Below are positions 35,951-45,707 of a stretch of 64,000 nt of DNA, one piece after another. The notes below the pieces were generated by a model. That model made no database searches, was not told the origin of the DNA, and saw nothing but the letters and a program-made list of their open reading frames with translations. The stretch's first letter is position 1. The number at the start of each line of letters is the position of its first letter. The position numbers and the translations under genes were made by a program. Source of the DNA: Nocardiopsis ansamitocini (GTDB lineage Bacteria > Actinomycetota > Actinomycetes > Streptosporangiales > Streptosporangiaceae); NCBI RefSeq assembly GCF_030268225.1, contig NZ_BSQG01000004.1, forward strand, positions 496,001-560,000, in the 5' to 3' direction.

Positions 35951-38900
35951 CTACGCCTCGGAGGCCCGGCTCATTTCCATGTGCAGGTGGTCGGCGAGCT
36001 GGCTGCTGGTCGGCAGGTCGAAGAGCAGAGTCGCGGCCACCGTCATCCCGCTGAGGGTGGAGATCCGGTTGCGCAGCTCGATCATGGCCAACGAGTCCAG
36101 ACCCAGTGCGTCGAACCGATCCGTGCCCACGATGCTTCCGGCGTCGGCATGCCCGAGGATCGAGGCGACCTCAGCCCGCACGAGCTCGTCCAGTTCGATC
36201 GTGGAGAGCCCTGCCGGCCAGCGTCTCCGTGTCGGAGGCGCCTCGGTGCGGAAGAGGTCGCGGATGACTGGTGGGGCCTTCGGGGCGTTGCGGTCCAGAC
36301 GCACCGGTAGCAGGACGGGTTCCTTCGCTCCGAGAGCAGCGTCGAACAGGTCCAGGATCTCGTCAGGGGTGAGGCCGAGAACGCCGTAGGAGCGCATGCG
36401 CAGGAGCGCCACCTCCGGGATCTGGTCGCCTAGGCCGCCTTCTTTGCCCGCACCAAGCTCCAGCAAGCCCCAGGCCAGTGACAGCGCGGGCAGGCCCCGC
36501 CTCTGCCGATGCACGGCAAGCGCGTCCAGGTAGCGGTTCGCGGCACCGTAGTTGGCCTGCCCCGCGTTCCCGAAAGTTCCGGCGACGGACGAGAACAGGA
36601 TGAAGGCGCGCAGCGGCAGGGCCTGAGTGGCAAGATGCAGGTTCCAGGCTGCGTCCGCCTTTGACCGCAGCACCGTGTCCATCCGCTCAGCGGTTTGGGA
36701 GGCGAGCACGCCGTCGTCGACGACTGCGGCAGCGTGGAGCACTGCGCTCAATGGGGGGTCGCAGGAACGGACGAGTTCGTCGACCGCGGCGGGATCGGAG
36801 ACGTCGGCCGCGCGGACGGTGACCAAGGCGCCGAGCTCGGTCAGTTCCGCCACCAGTTCGGCCACCCCCCGGGCGTGCCGCCCTTGACGGGACACCAGCA
36901 TCAGATGCCTTACACGGTGTGTTGTGACCAGGTGGCGGGCCAGCAGTGAACCGAGAGCGCCGGTGCCGCCGGTGAACAAGACCGTGCCGTCCGGGCCGAG
37001 AACAGGAGCTGTTTCCGGGATGGTCGGGGTGGCCCCCACTATCCTCAGCGTGTAAGGCACATCGCCGCGCAGAGCGATCTGGTCCTCAGTGGTACCGCCG
37101 ACCAGTTCCAGGACTCTTTCGATGGGCATGTCGGTATCGGTGTCAACCACGCTGACCTGGCCGGGGTACTCGGCCGACACCGCTGTGGCCATCCCGACCA
37201 CGGCGGCCGAGGCCAGGTCCGGGTCCAGGCCGGTGGCGTCCCGAGTGACCACGATCAGATGGCCCTCACCGCTCCATGCCTGGAGATCGGCCAGCACACG
37301 CGCGGTGAGCTGATGAACGTCCTCCTGCTCGGCGACGGCGTTCACGAGCGTGACCGGGGCCGTCTCCCGAGAAGTGGGCATCGGGACCCAGTGCGGCCGA
37401 TACAGCATTGACTCGGCCGCAAGCAGGGGGCGGGTGAGCATCGATCCCACGGAAACCAGCGCACGGTCTGTCTCATCGCGGATGTCGACGGTGAACCGGC
37501 CCTCACCCGTCCGGGTGCAGCGAACCCTGGCGGTACGGCCGCTTCCGCGATCGAACACCTGGACGTCGTTCCAGGCGAACGGCATGCGGGGGCCACCGGA
37601 AGGATCGGCCAAGGCGTGCGCGTGAACGGCGGCGTCGAGCAGAACCGGATGCACGTCGAACGGCCCATCGGCCGCCCGGGGCAGGCTCAGCTCGGCGAAG
37701 AGTTCCTCACCGAACGTCCATAGCCTCTGCACTGCCTGGAAAGCCGGACCGTAGTCCAGCTCGGCGTAATTCTTTTCGACGTCGATCTCGGTGGCGCCGG
37801 CAGGAGGCCAAGGCGTGGTCGCCAAGTTTACGGGCTTGGCAGAGACGGCCAGTTTCCCTGAGGCATGCCGGGTCCAGGTGCCGCTCCCGGGTTGCTGGGA
37901 GTAGATGTCGAAACGGCCGTCCTCGATCACCAGTTGCAGCAGGCAGTCCTGGGTCGGGTCGAGCCGTAACGGACTCTCCATTATGAGTTCGCCGACCGCG
38001 CGGCCCCTATTGGCGTGGACGATGAGGTCTACAAAGACAGCGGCCGGCACCACGACCGACCCGCCGATCACGTGGTCTCCGAGCCAGGGGTGGGAGCGCA
38101 GCCCGATCTGACCGCCGTGCACCACTCGTGAGGAGTCCGGGGCGACCAGAGCCGGCCCGAGGAACAGATGCCCGCCTCCCGTCTGCACCGCCGCCGGCAC
38201 CTGGGGCGGGATCCAGTAACGGGAGCGCCGGAACTGGTAGGTGGGCAGATCAACGGGATCGGAACCAAGCCTGCCCGCGACGTCTCCCCAGCTGATCGAG
38301 GCGCCGGCGCAGTGCAGTGTGCCCAGTGCGAGGAACAGGCTGTCGGCCGTACCGGCGGTCGAGACTGAGGGGCCGTACAGGGCTGCGGCTCCCCGTAGTA
38401 CCGCGTCCGGACCGATCTCCAGGAATGCCCCGACCCCGGAGTCGGTGGCCCTCTGGAGGGCGTCGGTGAAACGCACCGGCAGCCGGGCGTGGCTCACCCA
38501 GTACTCGGCGTCGATCTGCGTCAGAGGCTGACCGGTCACGGCAGAGATCACGGTACGGGAGGGCGCACGGTAAGTCAGGGTCTGGGCAACGGCGCGGAAT
38601 TCCTCCAGCATCGGGTCCAGCAACGGGGAGTGGAACGCGTGGCTCACTCGCAGGCGCCGGTGCCCTGGAAAATTTGCGGCGATCTCGAGAACCGCCTCTT
38701 CCACACCGGAGATCACCAGCTTGCCGGGAGTGTTCACAGCCGCCACAGCGACCTCGTGATCGCGGCCTTCCAACAAGGTCAGCACGTCGTTCTCGGTGGC
38801 ATTCAGCGTCATCATCGCCCCACCGGAGGGGAGGGCGGCCATCAGCCGCCCACGGGCGGCCACCAAGGCCGCTGCATCAGCCAGGGACATCATCCCGGCC

Positions 38901-41900
38901 ACGTGGGCGGCAGCGATCTCCCCCACCGAGTGCCCGGCGAGGACGGCCGGGGTCACGCCCCACGACTCCAGCAGGCGGAACAGGGCCACCTCGAACGCGA
39001 ACAACGCGGCCTGGGCGTGGTCGGTCCGGTCGAGCAGAGCTTCCTGTTCCTTGTCGGTCTCTCCGAACGCCACGTCCTGCACGCTTTGCCCACCCACCGG
39101 GCCGATCGCGGCGCTGGTCGCCGCGAAGGACCGGGCGAAGACGGGGAACCTCTGCGCCAGTTCACGCCCCATGCCGGCCCGTTGCGCCCCCTGGCCGCTG
39201 AACAGGAAGGCGACCTGAATGCCGGGGTCCGCCCTCCGCCCCGCGGTCTCCCCCGCGGCCAGGGCCCTGAGGGCGTCGAGGTCCCCGGCGGCCACCACCG
39301 CACGGTGGCTCAACGGGGTTCGGCGCAGCAAGTCTCTGGCCACCCTGTCAGGATCGGCCCGGGGCAGCTCCGACAGCGAGGCTGCCAAGGCCGCGGCCGA
39401 GTCCTGTAGGGCCTGCGGGCCGACCGCACTCAGTATCCACGGTAGTGGAAGCGCCTCTGCGGCGTCTCGGCGGTGCTCAGCAGGTGGTGTCTCCTCCAGT
39501 ACTACGTGGGCGTTCGTGCCACCGATACCGAACGAGGAGACGGCGCTGCGGCGGATCCGCTCGCTTCTCGGCCACGGGCGTCCCTGTTCGAGCAGAGCGA
39601 CTTTCCCGGAGTCCCATCGGACCCTCCGGCTGGGGTTGTCGGCATACAGCGAGGCGGGCAGGCGCTCGTGCAACATCGACTCGACCATCTTGATCACACC
39701 GGCCACGCCGGCCGCAGCCTGTGTGTGCCCGAGGTTTGACTTCACCGACCCCAGCCATACCGGGTCGCGCCGTCCCTGCCCGTAGGTGGCCAGCAGCGCC
39801 TCCGCCTCGATCGGGTCTCCCAAAGCCGTGCCCGTGCCGTGCCCGTCCAGTGCGTCGACATCGGTCGGGGTGAGGCCTGCGTCGGCCAAGGCGGAACGGA
39901 TGACGGCCTGTTGCGCCTGCCCACTCGGCGCGGTGAGACCGTTGGAGGCGCCGTCGGAGTTCACGGCGCTGCCCCGGACCAGCGCCAGCACCGGATGGCC
40001 GTTGCGGCGGGCGTCGGAAAGCCGTTCCAGCAGCACCACACCCGTGCCTTCGGCCCAACCGGTCCCGTTGGCCCCGTCGGAATAGGATCGGCATCGGCCG
40101 TCGGGCGACAGGCCCCGTTGACGGCTGAACGCCAGGAAGTTCCGCGGTGAGGAGATGACCGTCGAGCCACCGGCCAATGCGAGGGAGCACTCCCCCGATC
40201 TCAGTGCTCTGACGGCCCAGTGCAGTGCCACCAGCGACGAGGAACAGGCCGTATCGACTGCGATCGACGGGCCGTTGAAGCCGAACGTGTACGAGATGCG
40301 CCCGCAGGCCGTCGCCCGCGAGGAGTTGATGCCCAGCCTTGCTTCCATTTCGTGAACGTCGAAACGCGCTGCGTAGTCATCGCTCATCACCCCGACGAAT
40401 ACGCCGGTGTCGCTCCCTCTCAGGGTCGTGACGTCGATCCCGGCCCGCTCGAACAGCTCCCACGATGTCTCCAGGAGCAGTCGCTGTTGAGGGTCGACGA
40501 CCAGTGCTTCGTTCGGCGGGATACCAAACGGTTCCGGGTCGAAATCCATGGCGTCGTAGAGGAAACCGCCTCGACGGGTCGTCGAGTGGCCGACCCGTTC
40601 GGCATCCGGGTCGTACAGGTCGTCGACGTCCCAGCCGCGGTCCGTGGGAAAGTCACCGGTGGCGTCCACACCATCTGCGACCAGTCGCCACAAATCCTCC
40701 GGAGAGGAGGCGCCTCCCGGGTAGCGGCAGGCCATTGCGACGATCGCGATCGGGTCGTCCCGTCCCGGGTCCCCGGGAACCTTGATCCGCGCGGCCTGCG
40801 GCTGGACGGGCGGCTCCGGCCGGCTGAGCAGCCCCAGCACAGCCTTGGGGGTGGGGCGGTCGAAGATCAGCGTGTGCGGAAGGTCGGCACCGGTGAACTC
40901 CCCGAGCCTCAGACGCAACTGGCTCCCCGTCAGCGAGGTCAGCCCGAGATCACCGAAGGGTCGGTCGAGCCACCCCTCCCCTATGCTTGCGCCGGTCAGG
41001 GCCTCTATCTCGGCGCGCATGAACTCGACCAGACCAGGATGTGCGTACGGTGCGACAGGCGCCGCGAACGCCTGCGACCGAACCGGCTGAAGTGGATCGA
41101 TCAGAGAATTCGGCGACTCGGCTGGCCCGGACGCGGCGCCCCGCACCGTGGCCGTGACCGGCGTGCCGCCCGCACCCGAAACCGTTCCCGGGACCGAGAA
41201 ACCAGCCGTGGCCGCAGGCCCCGCCCCACGACCGGAACGTTCGGCGGCACCGGGGACCGGGCCGCCCGTGCGCGGCTGCCACGCAAGCGCACGGCGCAAC
41301 GGTTTACCGGAAGCGTTGCGCGGGACCTCGGCGATGGTCTCAAAACTCACCGGGACCTTCTCCGGAGACAACTGTTTCGTGCACAGTCGACGCAGACCGC
41401 TCCGGTCGAGGACGTCTTCGTCGGCAGGGACGATATACGCGACCGGAACCTGACCGAGCATGTCATCGGGGCGACCCGCCACCAGGACGTCGGTCACCGA
41501 AGGATCACGCAGCAGGACGGTCTCGATCTCGGCGGGGTGGATGTTGCGGCCACCGCACAGGAACATGTCATCGATGCGCCCCTCGATGCTCAGTACGCCG
41601 TCCTCCAGGCGCCCGGCGTCTCCGGTTCGATACCAACCCTCCACGACATTCGGCGTGGGCCGACCGTGGTAACCGATCATCAGGGCCGGTGTCCGCAGAT
41701 GGATTTCGCCTTTGACGATCGCGACCTCGACCCCGGGCAATGGGATCAGCCCCGGATCGCCGGGGCGCTGGATGGCGGTCATGCCACAGGTCTCGGAACT
41801 GCCGTACCCGTCAACCAGGTCGAGGCCGAAAAGGTCCCGCACGGCGGCCCGAGTCGGCGCCGTGTTGCTGGCCCCGGCGCTCAGGCACAGTCGCGGCGCC

Positions 41901-42700
41901 CAGGCCCGGTCAAGCCGTTCGTTGCGTAGTTTCAGGTAGATCGCCGGCACTCCGAGCAGCACGGCGCCCGGATGCTCGGCCAGGGCAGCCGCTGTGTCAT
42001 CCACGGCGATCCGGACGTGCGCGCCGATCGTGATGGCACCGCCCAACACGCACGACAACGCGAAACTGGATTGTAGGGGCAGGGGCCAGACGATCGTGTC
42101 CTCTCCTGAAAGCCCCAGCATCGGCACGTACCCGGCTGCCGTGGCCCAGACCGTGGCCCGCTGCGAGGTGATGACGCCCTTGGGGTCACCGGTGGTACCC
42201 GAGGTGTAGACCAGCCAGGCAGGATCATCCATGGCCAGATCGTCCCGTGGGGACGTATTCCGCCCGCGTGCGGCGGCCGGCAAGCCGTCCTCGACGATCA
42301 GCAACCGAAGATTCTCACGAGCAGCGCACAACCGATGCGCGATCCCGGCCTGCGCGGCATGGGCGATGAGCAGAACGGCCCCACTGTCGTCGGCTATGCG
42401 TGCCAGTTCCGCCTCGGTGGCGGTCGGGCCGACCGGCACTCCTACGGCCGAGGCCCGCAGCACTCCCAGCCAGTATTCGACGAACTCGACCCCTGCTCCC
42501 AGGTGGAGCAGAACCCGTTCACCAGGATGCACTCCCAGTCCTGACGCGATAGCAGCACTACGGCTACGCAACTGACCGTAGGTCACCGAACGGCGTCCGT
42601 CACTGTAGGCCGGGCGTTCGGCCGGATGCATAAGCAGTGAAGTCACCAAAGGCCTGATCAGGGAGTCCTGAACCATAAACACGTTTTCGGTGTGGGCCAT
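35951..42700 (-). CDS. Type I polyketide synthase: CoA ligase-ACP-KS-AT-DH-KR-ACP
   Basis: This 2249-residue synthase begins with an acyl-AMP ligase/CoA ligase loading domain (VYTSGTTGDPKGV near 165, WYRTGDAG, RNASGKPLRR) and an ACP (Ser near 587 in LGLTSL). The module follows: KS with Cys near 817 in DTACSSSL, AT with GHSVGE near 1257 and HAFH near 1353 (malonyl-type), DH with HVIGGSVVVP near 1540 and DVHPVLLD near 1687, KR with TGGTGALG near 1913, VDD (B-type) and Tyr near 2050, then an ACP (LGLDSL, near 2202). No thioesterase is present. One round would give an unsaturated aryl-acryloyl thioester; repeated use is possible. The ATG at 42700 is preferred over a TTG at 42733 that lacks a ribosome-binding site. 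Confidence 0.93.
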   Translation of the reverse strand: MAHTENVFMVQDSLIRPLVTSLLMHPAERPAYSDGRRSVTYGQLRSRSAAIASGLGVHPGERVLLHLGAGVEFVEYWLGVLRASAVGVPVGPTATEAELARIADDSGAVLLIAHAAQAGIAHRLCAARENLRLLIVEDGLPAAARGRNTSPRDDLAMDDPAWLVYTSGTTGDPKGVITSQRATVWATAAGYVPMLGLSGEDTIVWPLPLQSSFALSCVLGGAITIGAHVRIAVDDTAAALAEHPGAVLLGVPAIYLKLRNERLDRAWAPRLCLSAGASNTAPTRAAVRDLFGLDLVDGYGSSETCGMTAIQRPGDPGLIPLPGVEVAIVKGEIHLRTPALMIGYHGRPTPNVVEGWYRTGDAGRLEDGVLSIEGRIDDMFLCGGRNIHPAEIETVLLRDPSVTDVLVAGRPDDMLGQVPVAYIVPADEDVLDRSGLRRLCTKQLSPEKVPVSFETIAEVPRNASGKPLRRALAWQPRTGGPVPGAAERSGRGAGPAATAGFSVPGTVSGAGGTPVTATVRGAASGPAESPNSLIDPLQPVRSQAFAAPVAPYAHPGLVEFMRAEIEALTGASIGEGWLDRPFGDLGLTSLTGSQLRLRLGEFTGADLPHTLIFDRPTPKAVLGLLSRPEPPVQPQAARIKVPGDPGRDDPIAIVAMACRYPGGASSPEDLWRLVADGVDATGDFPTDRGWDVDDLYDPDAERVGHSTTRRGGFLYDAMDFDPEPFGIPPNEALVVDPQQRLLLETSWELFERAGIDVTTLRGSDTGVFVGVMSDDYAARFDVHEMEARLGINSSRATACGRISYTFGFNGPSIAVDTACSSSLVALHWAVRALRSGECSLALAGGSTVISSPRNFLAFSRQRGLSPDGRCRSYSDGANGTGWAEGTGVVLLERLSDARRNGHPVLALVRGSAVNSDGASNGLTAPSGQAQQAVIRSALADAGLTPTDVDALDGHGTGTALGDPIEAEALLATYGQGRRDPVWLGSVKSNLGHTQAAAGVAGVIKMVESMLHERLPASLYADNPSRRVRWDSGKVALLEQGRPWPRSERIRRSAVSSFGIGGTNAHVVLEETPPAEHRRDAAEALPLPWILSAVGPQALQDSAAALAASLSELPRADPDRVARDLLRRTPLSHRAVVAAGDLDALRALAAGETAGRRADPGIQVAFLFSGQGAQRAGMGRELAQRFPVFARSFAATSAAIGPVGGQSVQDVAFGETDKEQEALLDRTDHAQAALFAFEVALFRLLESWGVTPAVLAGHSVGEIAAAHVAGMMSLADAAALVAARGRLMAALPSGGAMMTLNATENDVLTLLEGRDHEVAVAAVNTPGKLVISGVEEAVLEIAANFPGHRRLRVSHAFHSPLLDPMLEEFRAVAQTLTYRAPSRTVISAVTGQPLTQIDAEYWVSHARLPVRFTDALQRATDSGVGAFLEIGPDAVLRGAAALYGPSVSTAGTADSLFLALGTLHCAGASISWGDVAGRLGSDPVDLPTYQFRRSRYWIPPQVPAAVQTGGGHLFLGPALVAPDSSRVVHGGQIGLRSHPWLGDHVIGGSVVVPAAVFVDLIVHANRGRAVGELIMESPLRLDPTQDCLLQLVIEDGRFDIYSQQPGSGTWTRHASGKLAVSAKPVNLATTPWPPAGATEIDVEKNYAELDYGPAFQAVQRLWTFGEELFAELSLPRAADGPFDVHPVLLDAAVHAHALADPSGGPRMPFAWNDVQVFDRGSGRTARVRCTRTGEGRFTVDIRDETDRALVSVGSMLTRPLLAAESMLYRPHWVPMPTSRETAPVTLVNAVAEQEDVHQLTARVLADLQAWSGEGHLIVVTRDATGLDPDLASAAVVGMATAVSAEYPGQVSVVDTDTDMPIERVLELVGGTTEDQIALRGDVPYTLRIVGATPTIPETAPVLGPDGTVLFTGGTGALGSLLARHLVTTHRVRHLMLVSRQGRHARGVAELVAELTELGALVTVRAADVSDPAAVDELVRSCDPPLSAVLHAAAVVDDGVLASQTAERMDTVLRSKADAAWNLHLATQALPLRAFILFSSVAGTFGNAGQANYGAANRYLDALAVHRQRRGLPALSLAWGLLELGAGKEGGLGDQIPEVALLRMRSYGVLGLTPDEILDLFDAALGAKEPVLLPVRLDRNAPKAPPVIRDLFRTEAPPTRRRWPAGLSTIELDELVRAEVASILGHADAGSIVGTDRFDALGLDSLAMIELRNRISTLSGMTVAATLLFDLPTSSQLADHLHMEMSRASEA

Positions 42701-43869
42701 CTCAGCTCGAACTCCATCAGTATCGGTCGACAAGGAATATCCGATAAAAGAAACCAGGGTTCATCTGGCGGCTCACATGAATGCGAAACAAGGCACGATC
42801 GGACCAGGAGCCAGCTCTCCGCCAGACAAGCACTCGCTCCAACCGATCATTCGCACGGATGCCAAGCAGGCTCAAGTTTTCAACCGTGAAATAAACTGTT
42901 AATACCGACGACTTATTCTTTAATCTTTTCAACAAATCCGAATAATTTCACTGCGACACAAGCCACACTGAAATCTGTTCCGTGAATAATCTACGCGTTG
43001 CGGTGGCACGGAAAGGTCGGTCGCTCTTCAGAACTCACGGCCACTCGGCACAGGAAAGATCGTGTGGGTGGTAAATGCCGCTTGTCGTGTGTGGCACTTC
43101 AGTAGCCCCTTGGGCCGATGGTCGAACAGGATCTTCCCTGCTGCTCCTTCTTCTCAGCTGGCGCCCCCTTACGACAGGCAGGAACACCAAGACGTCCCGT
43201 CGATGGAGTAGCGAGGCAGGCCAGGAAGCGAGGGGAGTGATCCAGCAGATGAGGCTCTGTGGCTGCCGGTCGACCCGCGCATTGATCCTGGTCCGTGGTT
43301 CCGACTGCCGATCAGCATAATGCCGAAGGTTTCTCAGAACGCACTCTTCCACGGCACACCGGCCTCTTCATGCTCGCCATCTGCTGGAATACCGGAAAAA
43401 AATTTTCAGCAGCAACCCCCGCTTTCCAAACGCAGGTCAAAGGCGGTTTCTCATGCTCTCCTCCAGCTCAGAAGTCCGAGTACGTCTCCGAATCACCTCG
43501 CCGGAAGAGTGCTTCGGACAATCGGAACCCTGGGGCCCTCTCCTAAGCTGCGGACTCGCCCAAGACACGGTTCTTCAAGAACGCGCGAACCAGCGACACG
43601 AATACTTCTCGTGCGCGTTGGGCTTGTGAACAGCGCAGATGCAGAAATCGGGACGCAGGGCCGCCGTTTTCTGCCAACCTAAGGCCGCCGGGTTTCGCAA
43701 GGGGACTGGATCGACGCCATTCCTTGAATCCCATTACCCCAGGCCCGCCGCCTCGCTCCTTGCCGTTCTTCCGCCAATCCGCGGTACGGGCGCCGGCTCT
43801 GCGCGACCCTATAGAGCGGCCTGCCACAAGCGTCGACCGTGCTCTACGCCCGCCCCGCTTCCCGCCGTC
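42701..43869. other. Region with no supported gene upstream of the type I PKS
   Basis: The first 260 bases are A/T-rich and should hold the PKS promoter. From 43 kb on there are only short open frames on both strands without ribosome-binding sites or recognisable motifs. The stretch borders several gene remnants and may be further decayed coding DNA. Confidence 0.4.
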
Positions 43870-44250
43870 CAGGGCCGAGCAAGCACCCACGAAGGCATGG
43901 GCGCCATCACCCTGCTCACCGGTGACCACGAAAAAGCCCAACGCACGTTCCACCGGTCACTGGAAGAGCGCCTCATGCCCGGCAGCGAACGCGGCGTCGC
44001 ACCGCAACGCCGCCACCTGGGCGCCCTGTGGCGCATTACCGGGCGCGTCGACGAGGCCCTGGACTCCTACGGACAAGCCTCGGGCGACACCTGCCAAGAC
44101 GCCCGCGTCCGCCTCGTCCTGGCCGACATCACCGCCGACGAGGACAACCCCGCGGTCGGACTGGAACACGTCGAAACCGCCCACCGAATCCAACCTCCCG
44201 ACCTCCACGCCCCCAGGCGCGACTTGCCCGGCTGCGAAGGAGACGGACCG
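43870..44250 (+). pseudogene. Possible TPR-protein remnant
   Basis: One frame reads GMGAITLLTGDHEKAQRTF, then LGALWRITGRVDEALDSYGQA and VGLEHVETAHRIQ, a tetratricopeptide-like spacing of helices. There is no start with a ribosome-binding site and no domain beyond the repeats. Because the next remnant resembles a methyltransferase of the FxLD-peptide systems, this might come from the same former cluster. Weakly supported. Confidence 0.3.
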
Positions 44251-44401
44251 GCCACGGATCCCATGCTTCCCGCGCGCGATCGGCAATCCCCACTGAGGGG
44301 AAGTCCACGCAGGCCACAGCCCCGGCCACCACACTTGGTCAGCACGGTCGGGGCCTTTCCCACCAGCACACCTGACAGCGGTTGCCGAATCTCCCGGCAC
44401 G

Positions 44402-44665
44402 ATGACGACGACCACGAAGGACACACTCATGCCCGCCACACCGACGACAAACGCCGAACAAGCCCGCCAGGACATGGTCGACACCCTGCTCCAGCTCCAG
44501 AAGGAATGGGGCATGACGCTCGAACAAGCCGGGCTCGAACCCGGAATGCGGGTGCTGGAGATCGGGTCCGGCGGATACAACGCCGCACCGATCGCCGAGT
44601 TGGTCGGCCCAGAGGGCGAGGTGACCACCATCGACATCGACTCCGACGTCACCGACCGCACTCGA
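44402..44665 (+). pseudogene. Protein-L-isoaspartate-type methyltransferase, internally deleted and truncated
   Basis: The fragment starts MTTTTKDTLMPATP, has the PCMT-like RQDMVDTLLQLQKEWGMTL and then jumps straight to LEPGMRVLEIGSGGYNAAPIAELVG and VTTIDIDSDVTDRTRR. About 60 residues normally found between these blocks are missing. After about 44665 the frame no longer resembles the family. PCMT-like enzymes of this kind accompany FxLD-type peptide clusters in actinomycetes (recalled, not checked). Two independent lesions make it a pseudogene. Confidence 0.55.
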
Positions 44666-44860
44666 CGCGTTTGGGTACCTCATCACGACGGCGCGCGTCT
44701 CCGGAACCGACCGTTGTCCGCAGGCGACCATGATCTTGGCCCGCCTGCGCGAGGCACACCGTACTCTGCGCGAGCATGACGGTGCACCCGCTCCCGGAGG
44801 CCTCGCCGACGTGGCAAGGCGGGCTCAGGCGGCACTCGCCCAAGCAGCTCCCACGGTTCG
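44661..44860 (+). pseudogene. Unrecognised gene fragment fused to the methyltransferase remnant
   Basis: Right where the methyltransferase stops, another frame reads LDAFGYLITTARVSG and then MILARLREAHRTLREHDG, which looks like real coding sequence of unknown family without a start. Downstream, the frame becomes low-complexity. It suggests a deletion joined two unrelated genes here. Confidence 0.3.
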
Positions 44861-45041
44861 TCGGCGCAAGCCGACGCGACCGATCAACCCTCAACAGTGC
44901 GACATCGCGCCCCACCTCCCGAGCACCTCATGGGGCATCCTCGAAGACCTTCGGACGGCAGGCCCCGATTTCGCGAGGAGGGGCGACCGGGGCCCGGGGC
45001 GTGAAGGAAGGCAGCCACAGGCGTGCGGATGGCAGGCCGTC

Positions 45042-45707
45042 TCACTCGTGTCCTATCCGGTATCCCACTCCATGGACAGTGGTAATCCAAGAGCTGGCTC
45101 CAAGTTTGCTGCGCAGACTGCTGACATGGGTGTCGATGGTGCGACCGTTCTTCGCCCATTCGTTGCCCCAGACCCTCGTCATGAGCTGTTCCCGGGATAC
45201 CACCTTTTCTCGTTGCGAGAGCAGAAGATAAAGGAGGTCGAATTCTTTCCGGGTCACCTTGACGTCCTTGCCACTGACACGAACCTTTCGTCCCGCGCAA
45301 TCCAGGTACAGCTGACCGTGGCAGATAACCGATCCCTGAAAAGCCGGCTTCGGCCGGGTACGACGCATGACTGCCTCTATCCGGGCAATTAGCTCTCTCA
45401 ACCCGTAAGGCTTGTTGATACAGTCGTCCGACCCCGCCTGAAGCCCCAGCACCCGATCTAATTCGGTTCCCCCGTCGGTGACTGAAATGATTGGCGTGTC
45501 ACAAATGGCCCTTATCTGTCGGCAGACCTCAAGTCCATCGAGATCGGGGAGATCGAGGGCCAGGAGGACGAGATCAGCGTTTTCAGCCTCATCGAGTGCG
45601 GCCTTTCCAGTGCCGACACTGTCGGCGTCGTAGCCGTTCCGCCGCAGGTTGGAGACAGTAGTCTTGGATAAATTTACATCGTGTTCCACTACAAGAGTGC
45701 GAATCAC
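45042..45707 (-). CDS. Atypical OmpR-family response regulator (JadR1-like), pathway regulator
   Basis: The N-terminal receiver domain and C-terminal winged helix (VTRKEFDLLYLLL, VSREQLMTRVWG, RTIDTHVSSLRSKLG) define the OmpR/PhoB class. The receiver is degenerate: the phospho-acceptor position is Ala50 in LVLLALDLPDLDG, where the family has Asp, and the acidic pair reads E8-H9. Thr and Lys (INKPYG) remain. Atypical regulators of this sort (JadR1, Aur1P) control angucycline clusters and respond to pathway products in place of phosphate. The GTG at 45707 follows GGAGGAG. No histidine kinase is present. The length is 221 residues. Confidence 0.85.
   Translation of the reverse strand: MIRTLVVEHDVNLSKTTVSNLRRNGYDADSVGTGKAALDEAENADLVLLALDLPDLDGLEVCRQIRAICDTPIISVTDGGTELDRVLGLQAGSDDCINKPYGLRELIARIEAVMRRTRPKPAFQGSVICHGQLYLDCAGRKVRVSGKDVKVTRKEFDLLYLLLSQREKVVSREQLMTRVWGNEWAKNGRTIDTHVSSLRSKLGASSWITTVHGVGYRIGHE

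Noticed and set aside
40220-41929. 569-codon plus-strand frame
   Set aside because: It is antisense to the type I PKS loading region; rich in Arg/Gly/Pro with no motif.
43035-43352. 105-codon minus-strand frame that briefly suggested a transposase remnant
   Set aside because: No transposase motif, inverted repeats or start site could be found.
44884-45300. Overlapping minus-strand frame beneath the response regulator's 3' end
   Set aside because: It is a shadow of the regulator in another frame; the winged-helix motifs belong to the other frame.
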